Positions 9,762 to 18,324 of a stretch of DNA of 44,015 bases are shown here, one piece after another (the stretch's first letter is position 1; every line of letters starts with the position of its first letter). The position numbers and the translations under genes are program-made. This stretch comes from Bacteroidales bacterium (GTDB lineage: Bacteria; Bacteroidota; Bacteroidia; Bacteroidales; VadinHA17), in NCBI GenBank assembly GCA_017882345.1, contig JADGPT010000003.1, positions 1 to 44,015 of the forward strand. Direction: 5' to 3'. The notes under the pieces were generated by a model. The model had not been told where the DNA came from. It was given only the letters and a program-made list of their open reading frames with translations, and ran no database searches.

Positions 9762-9791
9762 TTTGGTAGCTTTATATTTTTATTATATTTG
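9762..9791 (+). promoter_or_regulatory. Putative promoter of the siaB-siaC pair
   Basis: TATATTTG at 9784-9791 matches TAnnTTTG, and TTTG at 9762-9765 is 18 bp upstream as a possible -33 element. The implied leader is about 40 bases, AT-rich, with no Shine-Dalgarno sequence. The rest of the gap from 9668 shows nothing clear. Confidence 0.55.
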
Positions 9792-9830
9792 TTATTGGAA
9801 AAACTAGATCTTATCTAAAATGAAGCTTAA

Positions 9831-10388
9831 ATGAGCTTTAATATAGAGAATTATTTTTCAGACTTGTCTGCCGGGAATACAATCCTTTATTATAAAGGCA
9901 ATGTTGATTCGGATGTCATAAATCATGTTCTTGACACTGTTGAGGATAAGATGGTTGCGGTTAATGAACAATCAAAGCTCAGGAAAAAAGTCTATAATGT
10001 CCTTGTTGAAAGTCTTCAGAATTTATACCATCATGTTGACAAAGTTCCCGATGACTTTGAGGATCAGACGGCTGAAAGATTTGGCCTGCTCGTAGTTAAA
10101 AAGGTCAACGACGGATATAGAATAATAACTGGAAATTTTGTACATGCCGAAAACATTGAAAGGCTGGAAGAGAAAATCAAGAGGATCAACAGGTCTAGCC
10201 ATGAAGAGATCAGGGAACTATATAAATTTATTCTGAACCACCAGCGTATTTCGGCTAAAGGAGGAGGTGGACTTGGCCTTGTTGACATAGCAAGGAAAAC
10301 AGGTAATAAACTTGAATACACTATTAAAGTATATAATAAAAATTATTCGTTCTTCTATCTTGATATTTTAGTGAACGAAGAAATGTAA
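9831..10388 (+). CDS. SiaB-like protein kinase (GHKL-type ATPase fold)
   Basis: In Pseudomonas, SiaB phosphorylates the STAS-like protein SiaC, opposed by the phosphatase SiaA; this 185-residue protein looks like that kinase. An N-box-like segment VLVESLQNLYHH gives Glu60 and Asn64 in ExxxN spacing. A glycine-rich lid motif KGGGGLGLVDIAR lies at 143-155. Together they indicate a GHKL ATP-binding fold without a sensor or histidine-phosphotransfer region. It is 22 bp upstream of a SiaC-like gene, which strongly supports the pairing. No SiaA-type PP2C phosphatase or SiaD-type diguanylate cyclase is adjacent. The function is inferred from family and neighbour, not shown for this organism. Confidence 0.85.
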   Translation: MSFNIENYFSDLSAGNTILYYKGNVDSDVINHVLDTVEDKMVAVNEQSKLRKKVYNVLVESLQNLYHHVDKVPDDFEDQTAERFGLLVVKKVNDGYRIITGNFVHAENIERLEEKIKRINRSSHEEIRELYKFILNHQRISAKGGGGLGLVDIARKTGNKLEYTIKVYNKNYSFFYLDILVNEEM

Positions 10389-10410
10389 ACAAATTTTAAA
10401 TCTGATAAAT

Positions 10411-10791
10411 ATGGAACCGATCATTATCGAAGGAACCGCAAAAACTCCAACAGTTAAATTTGATTCTACAGAAGGTGTCTTTGAAATTAAAGGACGTTCA
10501 ATTCCAGAAAACTCAGTAGAATTCTATAAGCCTTTGGTAGACTGGCTTGATACATATAAGGAGTCACCTCTTACAAAAACTGTAGTAAATATTCGCCTTG
10601 AATATTTCAACACAAGCTCATCGAAGTGTATCCTCGATGTATTTAAGAAACTCGAAGCAATTCACAAAGCGAAAAATGAGGTTGAGGTGAACTGGTATTA
10701 CGAGGAAGACGATGAGGATATGCTAGAGGCAGGCGAGGATTATGAATCAATAATCCGGGTACCATTTAAAATGATTGAGATTATTGAATAA
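10411..10791 (+). CDS. SiaC-like regulatory phosphoprotein (DUF1987 family)
   Basis: A 126-residue single-domain protein of the SiaC family. In Pseudomonas the unphosphorylated form binds and activates the diguanylate cyclase SiaD, and SiaB phosphorylates Thr68. Here the motif LEYFNTSSSKCILDVFKKLE puts a threonine at residue 68, which supports a conserved phosphosite. The N-terminal strands (IIIEGTAKTPTVKFD, GVFEIKGRSIPENS) are typical of the family, and the acidic EEDDEDMLEAGEDYE loop near the end fits too. It is second in a two-gene operon with the kinase and is followed by a strong hairpin terminator. Its effector here is unknown. Confidence 0.88.
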   Translation: MEPIIIEGTAKTPTVKFDSTEGVFEIKGRSIPENSVEFYKPLVDWLDTYKESPLTKTVVNIRLEYFNTSSSKCILDVFKKLEAIHKAKNEVEVNWYYEEDDEDMLEAGEDYESIIRVPFKMIEIIE

Positions 10792-10837
10792 CTGATTTTT
10801 GAAGTTATTATGACAAAGATCGGTTGTTCTAAAAATT

Positions 10838-10869
10838 AAAGAGGCTGTCTCTTCTGAGGCAGCCTCTTT
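10838..10869. terminator. Bidirectional hairpin terminator between siaC-like gene and ABC transporter
   Basis: A 14-bp stem (AAAGAGGCTGTCTC with GAGGCAGCCTCTTT, one G-T pair) closes a TTCT tetraloop. A-rich and T-rich flanks lie on the two sides, so it can stop transcription from both directions. It sits 46 bases after the SiaC-like stop and 20 bases after the end of the convergent ABC gene. Confidence 0.85.
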
Positions 10870-10888
10870 AATTTATCAACGTGTTGAT

Positions 10889-13800
10889 CTAATCGGAACT
10901 TTTCTTCTTTTTCCCAAATATATCTTCCCCGGAATCGAGTAGTTTTTTGAGCAACCTGAAATACAGTGCAAGGTAAAGAAAAAATGTCATACCCCAGAGG
11001 ACGATAACATTTACCATATAAGTATCAACTTTCATCCCAAAAATCTGCTTTTCCGGTGCATAAAAATGTGCCCTTATAAATTTATATTTGGAATCCATGA
11101 ATATTGGATCGAGTTTCTGAATCAATTCACCCTTATAAACAATGGTTTTTGTCGTTTCATTTTTGTCCTTAACGAACTCCTCGAGAGAATTATTAAAATA
11201 GTTATCCCTTAGTTTCAGGAATTTTTGCAGATTTTCTCCTGCCAACCTCGATTTCAAAGCTTCTTTACGGTTGCTGGCATCATTATAAAGATTGACATAA
11301 AGTTTCCTGATTGTTTCAACATAACTTATACCGGCAGTAGCTACTTCATAAGTAATCTTGTCGGGAGTGAGTTGATCACTATATACAAATCTGATCTCTG
11401 GTGTCAGTGCAAGTTGTTTCTTAATCTCATTTGAGACAAGAAGCAGGTTATCTCTGAATTCATTATCCTTTACTCCTTTGTCCAGGTCATTTATAATATT
11501 ATCAAGAGCGCCTTTTATCTCTACATTCCAATAGTCTTTCTTAAAGACTGCATTACTCATCTCCTTTTCATAAAGATAAAAAGGCCTTTCATAATTATTA
11601 TTAATAAACTGCTTAACGGCAAGGGCTTCATAACCCCACCTGGCAGTGATAAATTCACCATATACCGGAATAGAAACCGGAGAGGAAATATTCGGATTCA
11701 GCTTCTCAAATTTGACCATTACACCACTTAAAATAATCTGAGGAATTACAAGGAATGGAATTAATATATAAATAGTTACCACAGTCTTGAAGCTATCTGA
11801 TATTACCAGTCCAAGCATATTTGCACCTGCCCAGCAAGAAAACAGTACGAGCCAGTATTCAAACATCATCCCTCTTATTTCAGTAATCCCGTTACCAACC
11901 AGTACAAATGTGAATGCCTGAATTGCCGATATTGCAAACTGAACGAACACTTTCGACATCAGATAACTATTCCAGCTAAGATTAAGGAAAGCCTCCCTTT
12001 TTAAAATTTTTCTATCTTTTATTATCTCTTCAGCACTGACTGTAAGCCCCATGAAAATAGCTACAATCACCGACATGAAAATATAGATCGGAAGGTTGCT
12101 GTTGTTATATAAAGTGTAGTGTGGGGTTTTTATGCTTTCATCAAAATATCGTATAAGGAATGCAAGAAAAAATGCCAGAATGGGCGCCTCCAAAAGTGTA
12201 ATAATAAGGTATTGCGTGTCAGCAACTTTGGAGAGAACATCACGTTTAATAAAAACTATAAACTGTTTAAGTCTGTTTGGAGTCTTGAAATTTATTTCTG
12301 GTATTGAATTACCTGGTTCCCTTTTATCTTCCTTCTTTTCTTCTTTATAAAGGTTACTCCAGTCTGCCGGGGAAATCCTGCGTGTTTCGGTGGGTTGTCC
12401 ACTCTCGGTAAACACTTTGGTCTCAACAATATTGAATATCTGTTCAGGATTCACATTACCGCAGACGTAACACTCGCTATCGTTGTAATTTGCCTGTTCA
12501 ATTTTCCTTTTAAAATACTCTATTGAGTCAACCGGGTTGCCATTATATATAAGATATCCTCCGGTATCGAGGATAATAAGCTTATCAAACATCTTAAATA
12601 TCTCGGATGAGGGTTGATGGATTACAATAAACAGAAGTTTCCCTTTTCGTGCAAGTTCCTTTAATAAGTCAAGAATATTTTCAGAATCACGGGAAGATAA
12701 ACCGGATGTTGGTTCATCAAGAAACATTATTGCTGGTTCGCGGATAAGCTCAAGCGAGATGTTGAGTCTCTTTCGTTGTCCGCCACTTATTTTCTTATTA
12801 AGTGGACTGCCTACCTGAATATTCCTTATTTCATAGAGTCCGAGATTTTTCAGGACACTATCGACTCTGGTGATGATTTCTTCTTCTGTTAAATTATCAA
12901 AGCAAAGTTTAGCGTTGTAATAGAGATTTTCAAAAACAGTGAGCTCTTCAATGAGAAGGTCATCCTGTGAGACATATCCGATAAGCCCTTTGATCTTTTC
13001 CTTTTCCTTATGGATGCTTATTCCATTTATAAACACTTCTCCGTCATAAGGATTGCTTGTACCATTCAGTACACCGAGTAGAGTTGACTTTCCTGCCCCA
13101 CTGGCACCCATGATCCCTACCATTCTGCCCGATTCTTCCTTGAAGCTCATGTGATGAATTCCCACTGTTCCGCTTTTGAACCGGTATTCAAGATTATTAA
13201 CCTCATAAACTACTCTTGATGCTTTGAACTCCCCTTTCAGGAATTGCATTGTAACATCCCAGTAATATATAGGTGTTATTTTATATCCTTTGATAGATGA
13301 TCCCTGACTGAATGGATATACTTTTTCCTCCTGCAGGAGTTGGCCATTCATAGATAATTCACCTGAACCAATAAACCTTACAAAATATTTGTTAACAGAT
13401 GGCACATATAGTATCCAGATGTGACCTTTCAGTAAATCCTTATATGCATGTTTTGCCTCTTTGCGGTCAAAGTTCTTAATGCCATTAATTATTAACAGAT
13501 CAGAGGTTGCAGGAATATTTAAAAACGAATTCAGGACAAATCTTTCAATGAATTCATATTCCTCTGTGGTAATATTCAACCCTTCCGCGAGTGTACTTAT
13601 AAAACCAAGTTCAAGCTGACTTACTTCCTGTCCTCCTAATTTGCAAAATTCCAGTACCTGAATAACTACTACTATTCTCTGTTCCTGGTCGAGCTGACCC
13701 TGTTCGTTGATTTCATTGCTAAGTTTTCTGATCCTGATTGCGATGGCTCCTTCACGTCTCTCTTCACTGCTTTTTTCAAGCTTCTTTCTGGCTTCTTCAA

Positions 13801-13960
13801 ATTTTTCATCATATTTCGAGAGATATTTATTTACCAGTTCCTGATTCAGCAGTCGTTTGAGAAAAACTTCAACGAACCCTCTTCTCTCTTTAGCGTTGCT
13901 CTGAGGTTTGGCAATAATCGCAAACAACTGCATAAGAGTTTCCAGGATCTTCTCACTCAT
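10889..13960 (-). CDS. ABCG-type ABC transporter (ATPase-permease fusion) with N-terminal regulatory extension
   Basis: A 1023-residue half transporter with the ATPase ahead of the permease, as in the ABCG/White group. Residues 1-175 are helical and charged and resemble a TerB-like module. Residues about 180-250 are beta-rich and FHA-like (GSGELSMNGQLLQEEKVYPF). The ATPase has Walker A GASGAGKST near 285, signature ISGGQRKR near 390, Walker B MFLDEPTSGLSS near 410 and the H-loop IVIHQPSSE near 443. A CYVC pair near 496 could bind metal. Five TM segments follow from about 590, then a roughly 250-residue extracytoplasmic loop, a last TM and a basic tail. The substrate cannot be told from sequence. 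It is transcribed alone and converges on the siaB-siaC pair. The extension domains are inferred from pattern, not alignment. Confidence 0.85.
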   Translation of the reverse strand: MSEKILETLMQLFAIIAKPQSNAKERRGFVEVFLKRLLNQELVNKYLSKYDEKFEEARKKLEKSSEERREGAIAIRIRKLSNEINEQGQLDQEQRIVVVIQVLEFCKLGGQEVSQLELGFISTLAEGLNITTEEYEFIERFVLNSFLNIPATSDLLIINGIKNFDRKEAKHAYKDLLKGHIWILYVPSVNKYFVRFIGSGELSMNGQLLQEEKVYPFSQGSSIKGYKITPIYYWDVTMQFLKGEFKASRVVYEVNNLEYRFKSGTVGIHHMSFKEESGRMVGIMGASGAGKSTLLGVLNGTSNPYDGEVFINGISIHKEKEKIKGLIGYVSQDDLLIEELTVFENLYYNAKLCFDNLTEEEIITRVDSVLKNLGLYEIRNIQVGSPLNKKISGGQRKRLNISLELIREPAIMFLDEPTSGLSSRDSENILDLLKELARKGKLLFIVIHQPSSEIFKMFDKLIILDTGGYLIYNGNPVDSIEYFKRKIEQANYNDSECYVCGNVNPEQIFNIVETKVFTESGQPTETRRISPADWSNLYKEEKKEDKREPGNSIPEINFKTPNRLKQFIVFIKRDVLSKVADTQYLIITLLEAPILAFFLAFLIRYFDESIKTPHYTLYNNSNLPIYIFMSVIVAIFMGLTVSAEEIIKDRKILKREAFLNLSWNSYLMSKVFVQFAISAIQAFTFVLVGNGITEIRGMMFEYWLVLFSCWAGANMLGLVISDSFKTVVTIYILIPFLVIPQIILSGVMVKFEKLNPNISSPVSIPVYGEFITARWGYEALAVKQFINNNYERPFYLYEKEMSNAVFKKDYWNVEIKGALDNIINDLDKGVKDNEFRDNLLLVSNEIKKQLALTPEIRFVYSDQLTPDKITYEVATAGISYVETIRKLYVNLYNDASNRKEALKSRLAGENLQKFLKLRDNYFNNSLEEFVKDKNETTKTIVYKGELIQKLDPIFMDSKYKFIRAHFYAPEKQIFGMKVDTYMVNVIVLWGMTFFLYLALYFRLLKKLLDSGEDIFGKKKKSSD

Positions 13961-14115
13961 AATAAAGCATTTTTATAATTCAAGCTTTGAAGATATGAAA
14001 TTAGTTGTTTGGGACAAAGAATCCTAATTAATGTTTTTTGCTTTATTCCATATTTTAGCCATCTATTCAGCCTGGTTAAGGCCAATGGTTGAATGAATTT
14101 ATCTGCAAAAAAATC

Positions 14116-14694
14116 CTATTTCTTCTTGTTTTTCTTCTCCACAGAAAAACCAAATTTACCTATTAAACTGCCTGTTTCATAATATTTTCCATGCGAATAG
14201 CAGATAGGTTCTGCGTCGTTTAATCTGAACAGACCGGTGTTTTTATCAATATATTTTTCATCGGCATTAACGGCTACCACCTCTGATATAAACATGTGGT
14301 GCGATCCAAGTTCTTTTATTTCCTTAACAATACATTCAATATTGATTGGCGATTCTTTGATCAAAGGCGCTTTTAGCTTTGAAGCAGGAACAGGAGTGAG
14401 CCCCATTTCAGAAAACTTTTTATGGTCCTTTCCGGATTTTACACCACACCAGTCTGTTGCAAAAGCAAGTGATTTTGTCGTCAGGTTGATTACATACTCA
14501 CCATTATTTTTTATTATATTATAGGAGTGACGGCCAGGCCTTACAGAAATGTAACACATTGCCGGATCACTACATATAGTACCAGTCCATGAAACCGTAA
14601 TAATATTATACTCTTCAGGAACAGATCCACAACTTACCATTACCGCCGGTAACGGATAAATCATCGTTCCGGGTTTCCATAAAACTTTACTCAT
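14116..14694 (-). CDS. Flavin reductase family protein
   Basis: A 192-residue FMN-binding split-barrel protein. Family members reduce FMN/FAD with NAD(P)H for monooxygenases or other acceptors. The N-terminal block (MIYPLPAVMVSCG, then YNIITVSWTGTICSDPAMCYISVRPGRHSYNII in pieces) and the later SHHMFISEVVAV strand fit the Flavin_Reduct family. The CSDP(A/P)M-type segment is typical of the Bacteroidota/archaeal FlaRed-like branch. No oxygenase partner is adjacent, so the physiological acceptor is unknown. The ATG sits about 16 bases downstream of a good -7 box at 14711-14718, so the leader is very short. Confidence 0.85.
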   Translation of the reverse strand: MSKVLWKPGTMIYPLPAVMVSCGSVPEEYNIITVSWTGTICSDPAMCYISVRPGRHSYNIIKNNGEYVINLTTKSLAFATDWCGVKSGKDHKKFSEMGLTPVPASKLKAPLIKESPINIECIVKEIKELGSHHMFISEVVAVNADEKYIDKNTGLFRLNDAEPICYSHGKYYETGSLIGKFGFSVEKKNKKK

Positions 14695-14710
14695 AATTCA
14701 GAATTTGAGC

Positions 14711-14741
14711 CAAAGATAGTGCTAAATTCATTACCCCCCAA
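14711..14741 (-). promoter_or_regulatory. Putative flavin reductase promoter using the G-run repeat as -33 element
   Basis: On the minus strand TATCTTTG spans 14718-14711, and TTG at 14741-14739 precedes it by exactly 20 bp. That TTG is the junction between the two G-runs of the half repeat at 14731-14748. The mobile-looking repeat may therefore supply part of the promoter. Confidence 0.5.
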
Positions 14742-14748
14742 CCCCCCT
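14731..14748 (-). repeat. Partial copy of the G-run repeat element
   Basis: TTACCCCCCAACCCCCCTA is the GGGGGGTTGGGGGGTAA half of the element seen complete at 6771-6801, without the pairing C-run. It lies between the divergent flavin reductase and clpB genes. Confidence 0.65.
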
Positions 14749-14803
14749 ATATTTGCCATAATGACATGATAAGTATATGATTTTCTGTCAAAAAGACATT
14801 GAA

Positions 14804-14834
14804 TTGAAATTGATTAACACTGGCAGTAATTTTG
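14804..14834 (+). promoter_or_regulatory. Putative clpB promoter (TTG-N20-TAATTTTG)
   Basis: TAATTTTG at 14827-14834 matches TAnnTTTG and TTG at 14804-14806 gives a 20-bp spacer. The leader to the ATG at 14860 is about 18-20 bases. I see no CIRCE-type inverted repeat, so heat induction through HrcA is not supported here. Confidence 0.6.
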
Positions 14835-14859
14835 CAGAACATTACTCAAACAACGCAAT

Positions 14860-17457
14860 ATGAATTTAAATAATTTCACCTTAAAAGCTCAGGAATCAGT
14901 TCAAAAAGCATTTGACATTGCTAACGCCAAAGGCCAGCAAGCTGTTGAATGTGCACATATTCTCAAAGGAGTAATGAGCGAGGCAGAGAGTATCACAAAT
15001 TTCCTCTTCGGGAAAATGGGAGTAAATTCTGTCGCTCTGGCAAAAGAGATTGATAGTCTTATTGATTCATATCCAAAGGTTACAGGTGCAGATTCCTATG
15101 TATCGTCTTCAGTATCAGATGCGTTCAGGAAAGCAAATAACCATGCCGCACAAATGAAAGACAAATTTGTATCATCAGAACACTTACTCATGGGAATCCT
15201 TGATACTGAGGATAAGGCATCGCGTATCCTTAAGGATTTGGGTGTGACAATGAAAGAACTGAAAGCTGCTGTCAATGAACTTAGAAAAGGAGCAACTGTG
15301 GAGAGTCAGACTTCAGATGATACTTTTAATTCGCTGAACAGGTTCGCAATCAATCTGAATGAGAGGGCGCGGTCAGGGAAACTCGACCCTGTCATAGGTC
15401 GGGATGATGAAATCAGGCGTATTCTACAGATACTAACACGGCGGACAAAAAATAATCCGCTACTGATAGGTGAACCTGGCGTTGGAAAAACAGCTATTGC
15501 TGAAGGTTTGGCTCATAGGATAATCAGGGGAGATGTTCCTGAAGATATTAAATCAAAGATCATTTATTCACTCGATATGGGATCCCTTATCGCGGGAGCA
15601 AAATATAAAGGAGAATTTGAAGAAAGATTAAAATCAGTTGTGAACGAAGTTATCGGATCAAACGGGGAAGTAGTCCTTTTTATCGACGAGATTCATACCC
15701 TTGTTGGTGCCGGTAAATCTGAAGGAGCGATGGATGCCGCCAATATTCTGAAACCTGCTCTTGCCAGAGGTGAACTGAGAGCGATTGGGGCAACTACCTT
15801 AAATGAATATCAGAAATACTTTGAAAAAGACAAGGCTCTTGAAAGAAGATTCCAGGTTGTTATGGTTGATGAGCCCGACAGGACAGATTCCATTTCGATA
15901 CTGAGAGGTATCCGTGAGAAATATGAAACACATCATAAAGTTATTATCAGAGATGAAGCGCTCATTGCAGCTGTAGACCTGTCAACAAGGTATATAACCG
16001 ACCGGTTCTTACCTGATAAAGCAATCGACCTTATTGATGAAGCAGCATCGAGGTTAAGACTTGAAATGAATTCTGTTCCAGAAGAGATCGATGAAGCTGA
16101 AAGAACTATTACCCGTCTTGAAATTGAAAAAGAGGCACTCAGGAGGGATGGAGATACAGTTAAGGCAGAAAAAATATCACGGGATCTTGCTGATATGCAA
16201 GCGAAAAGGGATGAGCTGAAAGCCGGATGGAAGGCTGAAAAAGAAATGATTGATAAGGTGCAGGTTAAAAAAGAGGCCATCGAATCTCTTCGTCTTGAAG
16301 CAGAACAGGCTGAGAGAAGCGGCGACTATGGAAAAGTAGCGGAGATACGGTATGGAAAAATAATTGAAATTGAAAAGGGAATTTCAGAACTTAAGAATCT
16401 AATCGAAAAGAAACGAACTAAAGGGTCGCTGATACAGGAAGAGGTACGATCGGAAGATATTGCAGCCATAGTGTCTAAATGGACCGGAATACCTGTTTCA
16501 CGGATGCTCGAAAGTGAAAAAGAAAAATTGTTAAAGCTCGAATCTGAATTACACAAAAGGGTAGTCGGGCAGGATGAAGCAATTACAGCAGTTGCTGATG
16601 CAGTCCGAAGGTCACGGGCCGGACTGCAGGACCAGAAAAAGCCATTGGGTTCCTTTATCTTTATCGGAACCACAGGTGTGGGAAAAACAGAGCTGGCGAG
16701 GGCTCTTGCCGGATTCCTCTTTAATGATGAAAACCTGTTGACACGGATAGATATGTCTGAATACCAGGAAAGACATTCTGTATCGAGGCTTATTGGTGCA
16801 CCTCCGGGATATATTGGATATGACGAAGGAGGACAACTCACTGAGGCTGTCCGGCATAAACCATATTCAGTAGTTCTTCTCGATGAGATTGAAAAAGCAC
16901 ATCCCGACCTGTTTAACCTGCTACTCCAGGTTCTTGACGAGGGAAGACTTACAGATAATAAAGGACGGACAATAAATTTCAGAAACGTTATTATTATCAT
17001 GACATCGAACCTGGGGTCAGAACTTATAAGAGACAGGATGGATAAATTGGATAATAAAATGTCGGAAAAGGAAGAGGAAATCCTCAGGAAAGAAATATTT
17101 ACACTATTAAGAAGAACACTCAAACCGGAATTTCTTAACAGGGTTGACGAAATTGTAATGTTTAAACCTTTAACTAAAGAACAGATTAGAGCAATCGTGG
17201 AAATTCAACTGGTTAATATAGAGCATACTCTTGCCGGGTATCAACTGAAATTAGTGGTAAGAGATGAGGCTATTGACTGGTTGGCAGAAAAAGGTTATGA
17301 TCCTCAATTGGGGGCAAGACCAGTAAAAAGACTTATTCAAAAAGAGATAGTAAATGAATTATCTAAAGAAATTATTGGTGGAAAGGTATCCAAAGAGGAG
17401 ACAATAATAGTTGATGTGGAAAATGGTCATCTCTCTTTCAAAAAAAAATCCAAATGA
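14860..17457 (+). CDS. clpB: ATP-dependent chaperone ClpB
   Basis: Hexameric AAA+ disaggregase that works with DnaK to rescue aggregated proteins in the cytoplasm. The 865-residue protein has the double Clp_N domain (1-145). The first AAA module has Walker A GEPGVGKT at 204-211 and Walker [15 protein letters not shown]. The long coiled-coil M domain (about 395-525) distinguishes ClpB from ClpA and ClpC. The second AAA module has GTTGVGKT at 603-610, [13 protein letters not shown] and the ClpB_D2-small C-terminus. The [11 protein letters not shown] linker is present. It is monocistronic behind its own promoter and converges on the STAS gene with only 11 bases between stops. Confidence 0.97.
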   Translation: MNLNNFTLKAQESVQKAFDIANAKGQQAVECAHILKGVMSEAESITNFLFGKMGVNSVALAKEIDSLIDSYPKVTGADSYVSSSVSDAFRKANNHAAQMKDKFVSSEHLLMGILDTEDKASRILKDLGVTMKELKAAVNELRKGATVESQTSDDTFNSLNRFAINLNERARSGKLDPVIGRDDEIRRILQILTRRTKNNPLLIGEPGVGKTAIAEGLAHRIIRGDVPEDIKSKIIYSLDMGSLIAGAKYKGEFEERLKSVVNEVIGSNGEVVLFIDEIHTLVGAGKSEGAMDAANILKPALARGELRAIGATTLNEYQKYFEKDKALERRFQVVMVDEPDRTDSISILRGIREKYETHHKVIIRDEALIAAVDLSTRYITDRFLPDKAIDLIDEAASRLRLEMNSVPEEIDEAERTITRLEIEKEALRRDGDTVKAEKISRDLADMQAKRDELKAGWKAEKEMIDKVQVKKEAIESLRLEAEQAERSGDYGKVAEIRYGKIIEIEKGISELKNLIEKKRTKGSLIQEEVRSEDIAAIVSKWTGIPVSRMLESEKEKLLKLESELHKRVVGQDEAITAVADAVRRSRAGLQDQKKPLGSFIFIGTTGVGKTELARALAGFLFNDENLLTRIDMSEYQERHSVSRLIGAPPGYIGYDEGGQLTEAVRHKPYSVVLLDEIEKAHPDLFNLLLQVLDEGRLTDNKGRTINFRNVIIIMTSNLGSELIRDRMDKLDNKMSEKEEEILRKEIFTLLRRTLKPEFLNRVDEIVMFKPLTKEQIRAIVEIQLVNIEHTLAGYQLKLVVRDEAIDWLAEKGYDPQLGARPVKRLIQKEIVNELSKEIIGGKVSKEETIIVDVENGHLSFKKKSK

Positions 17458-17468
17458 ACTGAGAGTTA

Positions 17469-17801
17469 TCAGAATGACCTTAAACATGTATCAATATCAG
17501 AATAGATCTGAAAAACAGTGTGAAGGTGAAGAGTTTCAAACAACTCAGTAATTCTTGGCTCCGGATTAGCAAACTTGAGTACTCCATAATTGTTCCTTGC
17601 AGCTTTCATAACTGAAAGAAAACAACCAAATCCTGAACTGTCAATATATTCCACCCCTTTAAGATCGATTATAACTTTTGAATTAGAATTATCAAGTACT
17701 TTAAGAATATCTTCTCTGATTTCATCAATGTTCAGAGCATTGATCTTATTGACAGAGAAGGATATAATGTCTATATTATCCTTTTTTTCAATATTTATCA
17801 T
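17469..17801 (-). CDS. STAS-domain anti-sigma factor antagonist-like protein
   Basis: A 110-residue STAS domain with the signature YIDSSGFGCFLS; Ser55 is the position phosphorylated in SpoIIAA-like proteins. The strand VIIDLKGV before it and the C-terminal LFETLHLHTVFQIYSD block fit the family. Its start overlaps the end of the Hpt gene by 4 bases (ATGA), which indicates translational coupling. The pair therefore suggests an Hpt-STAS signalling module. It differs clearly from the STAS protein at 3830-4168, so the two probably serve separate circuits. No cognate kinase or phosphatase is adjacent. Confidence 0.88.
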   Translation of the reverse strand: MINIEKKDNIDIISFSVNKINALNIDEIREDILKVLDNSNSKVIIDLKGVEYIDSSGFGCFLSVMKAARNNYGVLKFANPEPRITELFETLHLHTVFQIYSDIDTCLRSF

Positions 17802-18163
17802 TTATTACTGTTTAACCTGTTACTGATCAACTCATCAAGCTCCCTGATAGCTTCTTTTGTTTCACTTATAAATCTCTCTAAATATGATTCATATAATTGA
17901 GTTTCTTTTCCCGCCCTGGCCTGGAGTTCAAGTGTTTTTAACATTTCGGCCAACGAAGTCATCCCCATAATGGCAACTGATGACTTTGCTTTGTGGGCGA
18001 GCAATCCCAGAGAAGTATACTTCTTTGCTGCCAGGAGGGATTTCATCTCATTATATATTTCAACAGATTGTTCTTTGAATATCACAACGATTTCATTGAT
18101 GATTCCGGGATCTCCTCCTGAAACAGAATCAAGATATTCCATGTTTATGAATTTGTAATCCAT
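17798..18163 (-). CDS. Histidine phosphotransfer (Hpt) domain protein
   Basis: A 121-residue helical protein with the Hpt motif LLAHKAKSSVAIMGM. His57 is the likely phosphoacceptor that relays phosphoryl groups between response-regulator receiver domains. The N-terminal FINMEYLDSVSGGDPGIINEIVVIFKEQ pattern (in parts: YLDSVSGGD, then the FKEQ helix) is typical of standalone Hpt proteins. It is first in a two-gene operon with the STAS gene, overlapping it by 4 bases. No histidine kinase or response regulator is nearby, so it must serve partners encoded elsewhere. A TATATTTG box lies about 50 bases before its ATG. Confidence 0.88.
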   Translation of the reverse strand: MDYKFINMEYLDSVSGGDPGIINEIVVIFKEQSVEIYNEMKSLLAAKKYTSLGLLAHKAKSSVAIMGMTSLAEMLKTLELQARAGKETQLYESYLERFISETKEAIRELDELISNRLNSNK

Positions 18164-18211
18164 AATTTTTAGAGAGATAAATTTTTATAACACCGTGCAA
18201 AGAATTACAAA

Positions 18212-18219
18212 CAAATATA
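18212..18219 (-). promoter_or_regulatory. Putative promoter -7 box of the Hpt-STAS operon
   Basis: TATATTTG on the minus strand matches TAnnTTTG, about 50 bases before the Hpt ATG. No TTG at 19-21 bp upstream was found. On the other strand TATTTTTG at 18224-18231 could serve the divergent OmpA-family gene. Confidence 0.4.
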
Positions 18220-18324
18220 ATAATATTTTTGTCTGTCTGTGAACAGTTTTCCGTTTATTAGTAAAGAAGGTTTTTCAGATAAAGGAAATAAGTGCTACTT
18301 TTATGGGTATAAAAAACAAATGTT

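Noticed and set aside
16326..17123. A 265-codon open frame on the minus strand inside clpB
   Set aside because: It lies antisense to the second AAA module of clpB, has serine-rich low-complexity composition, and shows no family motif; the clpB frame is fully conserved.
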